A DNA stretch of 52,388 nucleotides. Origin: CAIVSN01 sp040383945 (GTDB taxonomy: Bacteria; Patescibacteriota; Gracilibacteria; BD1-5; UBA2023). Below, piece by piece: positions 38,239 to 47,830 of this stretch. The number at the start of each line of letters is the position of its first letter. Position 1 is the first letter of the stretch. The stretch is taken from assembly GCA_040383945.1 (NCBI GenBank), contig JBEICN010000003.1, positions 1 through 52,388 on the forward strand, read 5' to 3'. The notes beneath the pieces are model-generated. The model saw nothing but the letters and a program-made list of their open reading frames with translations. It was not told the DNA's origin and ran no database searches. The position numbers and the translations under genes were made by a program.

Positions 38239-39579
38239 TTAATTTTTAATGTCACGAATGGTGGTGTCAACTTTTTCATTAAATTTGAGTATTCCATCCA
38301 TAATGCTTTCACTGTCTATTTTGAAAGTCTTAGAAAACCAATCTGGATCAGAAAGTGTTTCATAGCTTTTACCCTTCCATTCTTCCATTCTTTTGTTAAA
38401 CATATCAATGCGCTCCATTGGTAAAGCCTCTTGGAGTCTTTTGATTTCTTCGGTGGTGTTAGACTGTGTCGAATAGGTTTGAAGATATCCCTGTAATTCC
38501 TTGGTATTGCGTGGTAAATCATTTTTTAAAGCATCCCAAATATCAAACAAGGTGGCGCGTGAAAAAATTTCACGATATTTTTTTGCATCACTTTCTGGCA
38601 TGGTTTGTAAGATGGCCTCACGAAGGAGTATTTTTGAATCCAATGTATCTTCCGAAGAGTTGAGAACCGAAATAGCCTCATAGATTGCCAGTAGTTCTTG
38701 GGTGTTTTCTGAGCTAAGTTTGGAAGAGTCTATGGAAAGCGATATACCGGAACTGCTCGAATTGACGGTAATAGGTAAATTTTGATGAGTTATTCAAAAT
38801 AATTTTCTGATATATTCTTGAATTTTGCTTATCCAGTGTTCTTTTTGAGAGAGATTTTGCAATTTTTCTTTGATTTTTTGGAGTCGCTCTTGGGCCAACT
38901 CTCAGTCAAATGTGAGATTTTGACTTTGCCATTTTGGATCTAAGTTACTACTTTGTATTGATTTGATGGAGTCATCGGTTGTCACGCTTCTTCCATCAGT
39001 GACCGTAGTAAGGTATGACCCCTTTTCATCCTGTATTTCTATCGCATGCGATTCAGTTCTGAGATACCCTTTTTCTACGTTAATTTCAAATATAGTCCCC
39101 CGTACGGCAGCAATTTTTTGATTGTTATCGTAACGCTGTTTGAATGATGACTCAGGATCGAGTCATCGGGCCAGATTACTCCAACTTTTTCCTTCTGAAA
39201 TTGAAAAATCTACCTGAGTTGAGCCATATATACCTTGTTTGATTTCTAGTACAGTGATATTTGTTTTTTCCCCGAGTCTCGTGACCGAACCATCAGTCCA
39301 AAAAATAGTCGCCGCAGAATTTGCGAGAGTGCGAATTCTGTCGTCAATTCGAATATTTTTTTTCTGTTGAACTTCCAGAGTGGTGATACTTCCATCGGCA
39401 CTCTTAATGATAGTTTTTCCTTCAGTGGCGAGTATATATGAATCGATTCTATCCTTAGTTACTACTAAGTTTTTCGTATTTGATACGTCTACAAAGAGAA
39501 GAAAGGCAATAATGGTGATTAATGTTACCAGAACCACAGAAACGATGTGCTGTCGGAAAACGAGGATAAATGCGTACAT
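38239..39579 (-). CDS. FecR-domain extracytoplasmic protein
   Basis: A 446-residue protein, ATG 39579 to TAA 38239, with UGA glycines at 39163 and in TFD-G-EL. One N-terminal span (residues 10-32), then a FecR domain: SYILATEGKTIIKSADG, IRIDDRIRTLANSAATIFWTDGSVTRLGEKTNI, FSISEGKSW, and the repeat KIAAVRGTIFEINVEKGYLRTES. The C-terminal 200 residues are helical, Ser-rich and unrecognised. FecR domains outside iron transport often pair with CHASE2 cyclases as periplasmic sensing partners. First gene of a two-gene operon with the cyclase, with a 3-bp gap. A TACAAT 37 nt before the ATG may be the -10 box; the divergent FtsB-like gene starts 63 bp away. Confidence 0.8.
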
Positions 39580-39642
39580 GAAAAGTCGGATAGAATTTTT
39601 TCTTCTTTTCGCTATTGTATATCAAACTTAATTGACTACAAG

Positions 39643-40041
39643 ATGCCTTCGCGTTTCCAGTATATTCTTGCCCTATTAATTCTCGTAATTATTTACGAAG
39701 TATATCTCGTAGTGTACTACAAATATCAGGACTTTCAGGTAAATATGTATATGGAAAATATCGAAAAAGAAAATTTTCGACTTTATGAAAGAATTGAGTT
39801 ACATAAGGATTATTTGGCCACCATACAGACTCATGCGTACATAGACCGAATCATGAAATCTTCACAAAATAGAAAAAATCCAGGAGAAGAGGCTATTTTT
39901 TTGGTAGATCAAAAGGAGGTATCTCATTATGTGGCCTTAGATACTGCCAAGATCATCGCCGATCGGCCTGTTTCTTCTGTGACCTCAGGAATGAATAATC
40001 GACAAAAGTGGGCCTATCATTTGTTCGGCCTTGTCCCATAG
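39643..40041 (+). CDS. FtsB/DivIC-like septum formation protein
   Basis: A 132-residue protein, ATG 39643 to TAG 40041, no UGA. Short basic start, one membrane helix (residues 5-27), then a coiled coil NMYMENIEKENFRLYERIELHKDYLATI and a C-terminal block KNPGEEAIFLVDQ that resembles the 'kPGE.v..l' end of DivIC/FtsB proteins. These link the divisome parts FtsL and FtsQ. An upstream in-frame extension to 39547 overlaps the FecR gene and does not look like membrane-protein sequence, so 39643 is chosen. Convergent with ssb across a 21-bp terminator hairpin. Confidence 0.55.
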   Translation: MPSRFQYILALLILVIIYEVYLVVYYKYQDFQVNMYMENIEKENFRLYERIELHKDYLATIQTHAYIDRIMKSSQNRKNPGEEAIFLVDQKEVSHYVALDTAKIIADRPVSSVTSGMNNRQKWAYHLFGLVP

Positions 40042-40049
40042 AAGTGAGA

Positions 40050-40093
40050 CCCTCAGTAAAATACCTCCGAAATCGGAGGTATTTTACTGAGGG
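40050..40093. terminator. Bidirectional terminator, 21-bp perfect stem
   Basis: CCCTCAGTAAAATACCTCCGA (40050-40070 less its last base for brevity) pairs exactly with 40073-40093 around a 2-base gap that folds as a tight loop. It lies 8 bp after the FtsB-like stop and 12 bp from the ssb stop. Among the longest perfect stems in the window. Confidence 0.8.
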
Positions 40094-40105
40094 CGGGTCG
40101 TTTTC

Positions 40106-40567
40106 CTAGAAGGGGATATCTTCGATATGTATTTCTTCTTCTATTTTTGCAGCTCGCTTTGTTTTTGGGGCGGAAGCTCCAGATTCATCACTTGCAGACA
40201 TTGGTGCAGTATCCCCATAGGTATCTTCTCGACTTCCACTCGCAGAAAGAAGAATAATGTTTTCAGCGACTATTTCAGTCTTGTACCGTTTTTGCCCAGA
40301 AGGATCATCCCAGCTTCGAGTTTGGAGTCGCCCTTCCACATAGACCTTCTTTCCTTTGGAAGTGTACTGCTCGATAATAGTAGCAAGTCCAGCCCAGGCA
40401 GAAATATTGTGAAATTCTACTTGCTCTTGTTTCATTCCTGCTGCATCTTTCCAAACACGATTTGTGGCGATGCTGAAGCTTGCCACCTTTTGTCCGTTTG
40501 GAGTTTCCTTTACTTCGGCATTTGCCGTAAGATTTCCGATGAGTTGCACCTTATTGAGTGAATTCAT
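40106..40567 (-). CDS. ssb: Single-stranded DNA-binding protein
   Basis: A 153-residue protein, ATG 40567 to stop 40106, with no UGA among about 10 glycines. OB fold: MNSLNKVQLIGNLTANAEVKETPNGQKVASFSIATNRVWKD, EFHNISAWAGLATIIEQYTSKGKKVYVEGRLQTRSWDD, KTEIVAENIILL. A Ser/Ala/Lys-rich linker leads to the acidic tail EDIPF, which recruits repair proteins such as RecG. A TATGAT element 30 nt upstream may be its -10 box. Confidence 0.96.
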   Translation of the reverse strand: MNSLNKVQLIGNLTANAEVKETPNGQKVASFSIATNRVWKDAAGMKQEQVEFHNISAWAGLATIIEQYTSKGKKVYVEGRLQTRSWDDPSGQKRYKTEIVAENIILLSASGSREDTYGDTAPMSASDESGASAPKTKRAAKIEEEIHIEDIPF

Positions 40568-40654
40568 ATACGATTGTTTAAAAAATATGCGCTGTGAGTA
40601 TCATAGGGGAAAACACATGACTCGCAAGGAAAGATTTACGAAAAAACAAGTTTC

Positions 40655-40683
40655 TTGCATTTTATTTACAAAGGTGGTATGAT
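40655..40683 (+). promoter_or_regulatory. Promoter of PP2C gene (TTGCAT / 17 nt / TATGAT)
   Basis: TTGCAT (40655-40660), 17-nt spacer, TATGAT (40678-40683), 6 nt before the ATG at 40690. Same -35 and spacing as the pilT promoter. Confidence 0.55.
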
Positions 40684-40689
40684 ACTCAC

Positions 40690-41889
40690 ATGAACAGCCT
40701 CCGATTATCACTTTTTTCAGCGCTCTTTTTTCTTTTTGCTTTCCTACAGGTTGCTTGAGTAGGTAGTATTACTGGCTTTATTACTTATCCACAGCTACCA
40801 TTTCTCAATCAACTTGGGGAATTTGGCAAATTGATTTTATTTTTTGGTTTTTCTATTTTTTCCTGGGTTGGGATATATTTTTTTCTCAAGAAAACCTATA
40901 TTGATCCCATTCGAGTCCTCCGTACCGAAATTGCACACTTTCTTGCGGGGGTTCAAAGTCCAAAAAAACTCGATACAAAGTCTCAAAATCCTGACATTTC
41001 TTATATCGGTAATTTTTTTCATCGAAGTTTGGAAATTTTGAGAAATTTCAAAGAAGAGTTCCAATCTTGACGGGTACTTCGCTCTGAAGTAGAGCTCGCG
41101 TCCGATATTCAGAAGCATGTTTTGAAAAAGTCTCACCCTGAAATTCCGTCCTTCGAAATCATATATGATACCAAAAGTGCTACCGAGGTAGGCGGAGACA
41201 GCTATGATATCATCAACCAAGGGGATAATTCTTATATCTATATAGGTGATGTTACCGGTCATGGGGTGGCTTCGGGATTTGTGATGATGATGGTCAATGC
41301 TTTGATTTCCGGCTTTTCAAAGATGATTGAAAATTCTGCCGATATTCTTGTGAGAACCAACGAAATCCTCAAGCCACGAGTAAAATCTAACATGCTCATG
41401 ACGCTCCTCATGGTACGATGGAATGAAAAAGAAAAAAAATTGTACATGACCGGAGCTGGACATGAATATCTATTGATTTACCGACAGCAACAAAATAAAG
41501 TTTTTGCAATAAAATCTGGAGGTATAGCACTGGGAATGACTCGTGATATTTCAAAAATTCTTAAAGAAATCGAAATCGCATTTGAGCCAGGGGATTGTCT
41601 CGTAATGTACACGGATGGAATCACTGAGTCACGAAATGGAAATAAAGAGTCAGATCTCATGTTTGGAATCGAGCGACTCATCAAGCTCGTGGCAGATGCG
41701 CCCGTAAAAACGGCTACTGGGATCTTCAAACACATTACGATTGAGCTCTCTCGATTTATGGGGTATAGTTATCGTCAATTTGACGACATAACTCTCATAG
41801 TTATCAGATACAAAGATCAACAAAAGATATTGCCAGAAACACGGGAAATTGCCGAAGATAATGTTACCGAGTGGAATTGGAATGCATAA
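40690..41889 (+). CDS. Membrane PP2C-type (SpoIIE/RsbU) serine phosphatase
   Basis: A 399-residue protein, ATG 40690 to TAA 41889, with UGA glycines at residue 24 and at 41068. Two membrane helices (residues 5-27 and 45-68) with a short outer loop, a HAMP-like linker (YIDPIRVLRTEIAHFLAG), then a PPM phosphatase domain: VGGDSYDI, IGDVTGHGVASGFVMMMV, LYMTGAGHEYLLIYR, VMYTDGITESRN and FDDITLIVIRY. The metal-binding aspartates (VGGD, GDVTGHG, TDGI, DDIT) are all present. RsbU-type phosphatases act on anti-sigma antagonists; no such partner is in the window. Confidence 0.88.
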
Positions 41890-41975
41890 ACATACAAACA
41901 TGAGAAATGGCAAGCGGTAAATAATTTACTCCACCACTCCTTTCTATTTTGTAAAAGGTAAATGCGGTGAGATAT

Positions 41976-42004
41976 TTGCCTTTTGAAAAGCTACTTGTTA
42001 GAAT
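41976..42004 (+). promoter_or_regulatory. Promoter of virB4-like gene (TTGCCT / 17 nt / TAGAAT)
   Basis: TTGCCT (41976-41981), 17-nt spacer, TAGAAT (41999-42004), 6 nt before the ATG at 42011. Confidence 0.55.
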
Positions 42005-42010
42005 ACGGTT

Positions 42011-44005
42011 ATGTCAGATACAACACAAAAATCAGTTCTGCTCGAACTCGTGAGCAAAAATTATACCGGAGATTCCCAGGGGCATGAAAAGTTTCTGAGA
42101 GGGGAACTTGCTGTGCCCGAAAGTTCAGCTTCTCTCACCCCCACAGTTGATACAGTGCCAGCATCAGCATCAACTCTGACATCACTTGTTATGGAGACGA
42201 CCCCTGTTGAAGCTCCCCCCGCCAATGTGGCCGTGAGCGTAGATGATCCCAAAAAGAAAGTTACCAAGCAAGAAGAACGAGAGTTGCGACAAGGTGAAAA
42301 AGACTATTACGAAGCTCTTGCCTATATCAAAGATGCCATAGCTCCGGCAATGATGAAAGTAGATGCCAAACAAATTCAGATAGGAGATACGGTGATTCGA
42401 TCGGTATTTACCTATGCGTATCCTGACTTTCTTGAGGGAAACTGGCTTTCTCCACTCATCAACTGGGATGTAAAATTCGACATGTCGATGTTTATTTATC
42501 CAATTGAAGGGGCTTTTGTGATGAAATTTCTTAAGAAACGACTTACGGAGCTGTATTCGGAGCGGTCTATCAATATGGATAAGGGGTTATTGAACGACCC
42601 TGCTATCGACGCACAGATTCAAGACGTAGAAGAGTTGCGAGGTTCTTTGACTCGTGGTCAGGAGCGTTATTTTCACTTTTCCATCTATGTCACCATGTAC
42701 GGCGATGGCGAAGAGGCAATCAAAAAACTCAATAACACTTTTGATAATCTTCTTTCGGGAAGAAACATTCTGACAAAACAAGCATTTTTGAGAACAGAAC
42801 AGGCTTTTATAGCCACAGGCCCGTTTTGCAAGGATGAAGTGGGGGTATATCGAAATATCTCAACTAAGGGTCTTTCTACAACTTTCCCTTTTACATCAGC
42901 CTCTCTTTCTCAAGATGATGGTATTCTGTATGGTGTAAACACTCACAATAATTCACTTATCATATTTGATCGTTTCCGCACGGAAAATGCGAACATGGTT
43001 GTATTTGCAAAGTCTGGTTGAGGTAAGTCGTTTGCGGTCAAATTGGAAATTCTTCGTTCGTTGATGATAGGAACAGATATTATCGTTATTGATCCTGAAA
43101 ACGAGTACAAAGCCTTGGTAGAGACGGTTGGAGGTAGCTACCTCAATATCAACCTTAATTCTAATGAGCGCATTAACCCTTTTGATCTTCCGCGTGCGCT
43201 CAAGGATACGGAGGCTAAGCCGGGAGACCTGTTGCGCGGATCAATTATCAATTTGCTTGGCCTCATGAATCTTATGCTTGGTAAATGTAATCCAAGTGAG
43301 GAGGCTATTTTGGAAAAAGCTATTACCACGGTATATTCGCTTAAGGGAATTACTTTTTCTGATGATTCCATCGTGGGAAAGGAAGTTCCAGTAATGAAAG
43401 ATTTATTTTCAGTTCTGGAAACAATGGACGGCGCAAAAAGCCTGACAGAGCGGCTCGAAAAATATGTGTATGGAGTATTTGCCGGAGTTTTTTCTGAACA
43501 AACCAATATTTCTATGTCAGATGGACTCATGGTGTTCTCTGTCCGTGATTTGGATGATATTCTTCGGCCAATCGCCATGTACATACTTTTGTGATATGTA
43601 TGGAATGTTACTCGTTCTAGTCTCAAGAAACGCATCTTGGTGGTAGATGAGGCATGGAATATCATGCAGCATGAAGATTCTGCAAAATTCCTATTTGGCC
43701 TCGTCAAACGGGCTCGAAAATATGGACTCGGAGTTACTACGATTACCCAAGATGTGGAAGATTTCATGACTTCAAGCTATGGAAAAGCGATTGTCACGAA
43801 CTCCTCGATTCAGCTACTTTTGAAACAGTCACCTGCATCTATCGACGTACTTCAGAACCTCTTCAAGCTCACTGAGCAGGAAAAATACATATTACTTAAC
43901 GCTTCTGTTGGTACTGGTTTATTTTTTGCCTCAAGTGAGCATGTGGGAATTCAAGTCCTTGCGAGTTATTTTGAAGAGCAAGTCATCACTACCAAGCCTG
44001 CGTAG
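42011..44005 (+). CDS. VirB4-like conjugation/type IV secretion ATPase
   Basis: A 664-residue protein, ATG 42011 to TAG 44005, with UGA glycines at 43019 and 43592. A disordered Thr/Pro/Ala-rich N-terminal 75 residues; a VirB4 N-terminal domain; Walker A MVVFAKSG-G-GKSFAVKLE whose third glycine is UGA; IIVIDPENEYKALVE (VirB4 signature); Walker B RILVVDEAWNIMQ; and GLGVTTITQDVEDF. VirB4 ATPases energise pilus assembly and DNA transfer in type IV secretion. VirB8, VirB10 and relaxase genes are absent here; with the VirD4-like ATPase at 18025 it may drive a reduced DNA or protein transport machine. Confidence 0.88.
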
Positions 44006-44081
44006 CGGATTATACATATCAAAAGACATAATTTTCTTCTGGATGTTGCTCACTCTCTCTATTCTTTTTGTATAGACACCT

Positions 44082-44546
44082 ATGAATTATTGGCTTATGA
44101 AGTCCGAGCCGACGGAGTACTCCATTGATAATCTCCAAAGTGACCGAGTTTCGTCTTGGTTTGGAGTGCGAAATTTTCAGGCACGAAACTTTATGAGGGA
44201 TAGCATGCGCGTGTGAGATGGTGTATTATTTTATCATTCAAGCTGCCCTCACCCATGAGTATATGGTGTAGCCCAGGTGTGCAGTCCACCACATCCGGAT
44301 CTCACTCAATTTGAGCCAGGCAAATATTTTGACCCAAAATCTCGCCTTGATAAAATCATCTGGCACAGCGTGGACATCGAATTTATTTCAAAATTTGAGC
44401 ATCCATTCCTACTCGCAGACATTCGACAGCACCCATTGCTTCAGAATATGAAAATTCTCAGTCGATGAAACCGCCTCTCGATTACACCAGTGACCGAAAC
44501 GGAATTTCAGGTTATACGAGCAGGTAATTTGAATATTTGAGCATAA
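44082..44546 (+). CDS. EVE-domain protein
   Basis: A 154-residue protein, ATG 44082 to TAA 44546, with four UGA glycines at family-conserved sites (V-G-D, P-G-V, SR-G-NRLS). Signatures: MNYWLMKSEPTEYSIDNL, WFGVRNFQARNFMRD, VLFYHSS, VYGVAQV and the closing GNRLSITPVTETEF. EVE domains belong to the PUA superfamily, bind modified bases in RNA or DNA, and are often linked to defence or modification systems. A TATAGA lies 5 nt before the ATG. The NYN gene begins 18 bp downstream. Confidence 0.9.
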
Positions 44547-44551
44547 AAGCC

Positions 44552-44557
44552 TATAAT
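44552..44557 (+). promoter_or_regulatory. TATAAT -10 box of the NYN gene
   Basis: A perfect TATAAT 6 nt before the ATG at 44564, just after the EVE stop codon. No Shine-Dalgarno sequence. Confidence 0.5.
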
Positions 44558-44563
44558 ACTACT

Positions 44564-45130
44564 ATGACCATAATAAAACATCCGCATCAACGAGTGGCCG
44601 TCCTCATAGATACAAACAATCTCTATCATTCGGCTCGAAGCATATACGGACAACGTGTGAATTTTGCTGAGCTCTTGGAGCAGGCAACTGCGTGACGCGA
44701 GCTTGTTCGAGCTATTGCGTATGTAGTAAAATCAGATTCTCCAGAGGAAGACACATTTTTTGAAGCCTTGCACGATCGTGGAATAGAAACAAAAACCAAA
44801 GACCTTCAAGTATTTTATGACGGTACTAAGAAAGGGGATTGGGATGTCGGGATAACGCTCGATGCTATTCGTCTTGCTCCGCGACTCGATGCCATTGTTC
44901 TTGCGAGCGGGGATGGTGACTACATACCCTTGGTGGAATACCTAAAGTCTACCTTTTGAGTACAAGTGGAGGTCATTGCTTTTGGAAGAACCACCTCAGC
45001 ACGCATAAAAGAAGCGGTGGATGAATTTATCGATATTGATATGTACCGAGAAATGTTTCTTATTTGACGCCCCTCTAATCGTGGGAAAAATCTTACCGAG
45101 AGAAGGGGGAATAAGCGTTGAGAATCATAA
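44564..45130 (+). CDS. NYN-domain (LabA/DUF88-like) ribonuclease-fold protein
   Basis: A 188-residue protein, ATG 44564 to TAA 45130, with four UGA glycines. PIN-like NYN core: VAVLIDTNNLYHSAR (first Asp), KGDWDVGITLDAIRLA (second acidic site), DAIVLASGDGDYIPLVEYLKSTFG (third site SGDGDY) and VEVIAFGRTTSARIKEAVDEFIDID. The basic C-terminal tail may bind RNA. NYN proteins are metal-dependent RNases or RNA-binding proteins. Downstream of an EVE protein with 17 bp between; both have their own leaderless-type -10 boxes. Confidence 0.85.
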
Positions 45131-45149
45131 ACTTCATTAGCGTAAGCTT

Positions 45150-45201
45150 TACGCATAAGAGATTGGTAGAGGCGCGCTTAGCGCTTATGCGTACTTTTTT
45201 T
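45150..45201 (+). terminator. Rho-independent terminator after NYN gene
   Basis: TACGCATAAG (45150-45159) pairs with CTTATGCGTA (45184-45193), and an inner GCGC/GCGC stem fills the loop; seven T follow. Confidence 0.7.
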
Positions 45202-45244
45202 GAGGCATTTTTTGAGAAATAGCTCTTGTTTTTCAGAGTATCAG

Positions 45245-47014
45245 CTACATTTTATTTGGAAGCGGAATGGCTAATATTTTGAAGGCTTCTGCCATCGTTG
45301 TGACCGTCTGATGAACGAGACTGAGCCGTATAGCCTTGAGATCTGCGTCTCACTCTTCTAGGAGTTTCGGCGTGTGAACATAGAAACTCGAAAATGTCGT
45401 CGCAAGTTCATATGCATACATCGCTAAGTGATGAGGTTTGTGGCTTTGGAGCATGCTATCGATGACCTCTTCTTTTTTGGCGAGGAGTAGAATCAGATTT
45501 TTATCAAATGGACTCAAATTGCACGAAAAACTGGTTGGTAACGTAACATCTTGGCCTGATTTTCCCAGAATATTTTTGGCTCGAACATAGGCATACTGTA
45601 TATATGGGCCTGAATGTCATTCAAAATTCAGAGCTTTATCCCAATCGAACACAATGTCTTTTTCACGATCTGACATGAGGTAGGAATATTTGATAGCACC
45701 GATAGCAATGGCTCTGATATTGTCTATCTCTAAGATAATTCCTTTTTTGGCGAGGAGCGCGTCCACTCGTGATATTCCTTCATCTATGAGCGACTGAAGG
45801 CGAATAATTTTCCCCGAACGAGTTGACATGGCCCCATCCTTTAGCTTGATGAAACCGTTTTTTGCTTGTGTAAATTTTGGAACCGTGATAAGTTTTTTCC
45901 CCCAATCTGATTTTTCGATCCACCATCGAGTTACTTCAAAGAGTTGTCGAAAATGAAGCTCCTGTCGTACGTCCACGCAATAAATAATATGCTCTGGATT
46001 CCAGCCATTGGTCATACGGTAACGAATACCAGCAAGATCCGATGCAAGATACCCATGTGTTCCATCACGCTTTGCGAGAATACAGGAAGGCAACTTTGTT
46101 GCTTCATCAAAAACTATACCTACAGATCCATCTTCGTTTTTGGTCGCAATACCTAGATTTACAAGTTCTGCTACTACATCTGACATGCGTACTTCCAATT
46201 TTGGGTAATCTCCAAGTGTTGGCAATCCCAACCCTTCATAAAAGGCCTCTCAGATCATAACATCTGGAAATACCAAAAGTTGCTTGCCCAGCTCCAATGC
46301 TTCGGATATGGTTTTTTTGGTAAAATCTAACCATAGACTCACCATTTCAGCATCTCAGAGGGAGAGTTTTTTGAAGGCTTCTCGGTAGGCATCTGCTATG
46401 GTAGGATCTGTTTCTTCAGCGGCCGTAAGTTTGACATAGACCTCCAAAAGATGTTCCACCGCATCATGCTCTAGTGCTGGTGCTGATCCAAACATATGGT
46501 AACCTACTATAAGCTTGCCGAAGAAACTTCCCCAGTCACCCTGATGCATATCACCAATAGTCGTATATCCACGATGTCGGTAAGCATTGATGATAACCTG
46601 TCCAATGGAAGGAGCGCAGAGGTGTCAAATATGAAGGGGTTTGCCTATGTTTGCTCCAAAGTAGTCTATAATTACAGTTTTTGAGGCATTAACTGATGTA
46701 TCATAAGGAGTACTACACCATAGAAGCAACTCAACGAGGCTTGAATCTGAAAATCTCACATTTACGTATCAGCCCATAGCGTTGGCAGAAATACCCTTGG
46801 TATTTTCATTTTGGGAATGGGAAATCTCTATGGCAATTTGGTTTGCTAGCTCAGCTGGATTTACGCCAATGTTTTTTGACAGTCAAAAAACTCAAATGGC
46901 AATATCTCCAAGCTCGGGCTTTGGAGGGAGTCCGAAAGTAAGCGCAATAGAATCTCCGGTATCTGGATATAGGTTTTTCACAATATCTAGTAGTCGTGCA
47001 TAAAGAATGTGCAT
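45245..47014 (-). CDS. argS: Arginyl-tRNA synthetase
   Basis: A 589-residue class I synthetase, ATG 47014 to TAG 45245, with six UGA glycines. N-terminal Add1 domain; HIGH motif in IDYFGANIGKPLHIGHL; GDMHQGDWGSFFGKLI; Rossmann core; KMSKS-equivalent KDGAMSTRSGK; DALRF-like YSYLMSDREKDIVFDWDKALNFEGHSGPYIQYAYVRA; C-terminal anticodon domain ending IPLPNKM. It charges tRNA-Arg such as the one at 10431. An in-frame frame upstream to 47077 is possible; 47014 gives the usual N-terminal length. Confidence 0.95.
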
Positions 47015-47444
47015 AGGTTGTGAATAATCTATTGAATTTTTTCGTATGTAATATACTGTTTTTGGCTTACAGTTCAAGTTATTTTCGTATTAAAATTTTG
47101 TTCAATATTGCTATTTTCTTCGATTTTTTTTCAATTTTACGGGTCGAATGATTTTTTATATTAAAAATAAGTATTTCTTTACAGCACTGGTTTATTGATA
47201 GGTAAATTTTATTTAAAAGTATTATTATAACATAGTCAATATCTTAATTGTGGTAGCCTTTTTCAGAATACGATATTATACATTTGTACCCAACGAAGTA
47301 GAACATCTATCTTCATCGGGACTGCTCATTAAAAAATCTTACTCTGCAAGAATGGCGACGAGAGTTGTTCTCTACTAGCCTCCAACAAAAATAAAAATCA
47401 ACACCGACTGCGATATATATCAAAGTCTCTTTTCTATACAAATA

Positions 47445-47758
47445 GAAAGCGATGTTACCGAAAGTCTGATAGGACTTTGGCAACCCGTTTCCAAACTCAG
47501 ATTTTGGGTAACATCGCTTTCAAAAAATAAAAATACAAATCGCAAAGGCGAAGATGGCGATCTATAAATTCCTGCCCAAGCAAAGTAAGTCTGTGTTTAC
47601 ACAGTCGCTCTCACAAAGCACTCCTACTTGTGCTTCTCCGTTACTTACGAGCCTTTAGCGCTCATCTTGGATGAAGTCAAGAGTCTTCCGAAACTCGGAT
47701 ACCGTCTACCAAGACAGCCAGTTTCACTTCAAGTCCCCGCCCAGCGGGGACTTTTTTT
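47445..47758 (+). ncRNA. Candidate structured RNA: two three-way junctions and a chain of hairpins
   Basis: A 15-bp perfect stem (47445-47459 with 47507-47521) encloses two hairpins, AAAGTC/GACTTT and CCAAA/TTTGG. Downstream GTAAGT/ACTTAC (47585-47590 with 47643-47648) encloses CTGTG-TTTA-CACAG (47591-47604) and AAGCAC/GTGCTT (47616-47635). Then come GAGC/GCTC (47649-47663), CATC/GATG, CCGA/TCGG (47688-47698) and GTCT/AGAC (47704-47715), and the last hairpin GTCCCCGC/GCGGGGAC (47733-47751) with seven T is an intrinsic terminator. There is no convincing reading frame. It is not tmRNA, RNase P, SRP or 6S RNA by their conserved blocks. The 5' end is unknown; further pairing around 47298-47376 suggests it may start near 47280. 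The region 47015-47280 is AT-rich with nothing recognised besides the argS promoter area. Confidence 0.45.
47733..47758 (+). terminator. Rho-independent terminator of the structured RNA
   Basis: GTCCCCGC (47733-47740), loop CCA, GCGGGGAC (47744-47751), then seven T. It defines a plus-strand transcript ending here, although no plus-strand gene precedes it. Confidence 0.85.
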
Positions 47759-47775
47759 GTGCCCTGTCGGGAGTG

Positions 47776-47810
47776 ATAAAAAATACGGTATCAATAGTGG
47801 AGATACCGTA
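47776..47810 (-). terminator. Minus-strand terminator of the RSH-like gene
   Basis: On the minus strand ACGGTATC, 9-nt loop, GATACCGT (47809-47785), followed by ATTTTTT. It lies 21 bp after the stop of the HD-domain gene. Confidence 0.75.
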
Positions 47811-47830
47811 AGTGAGACGAGAGCCTTTGT

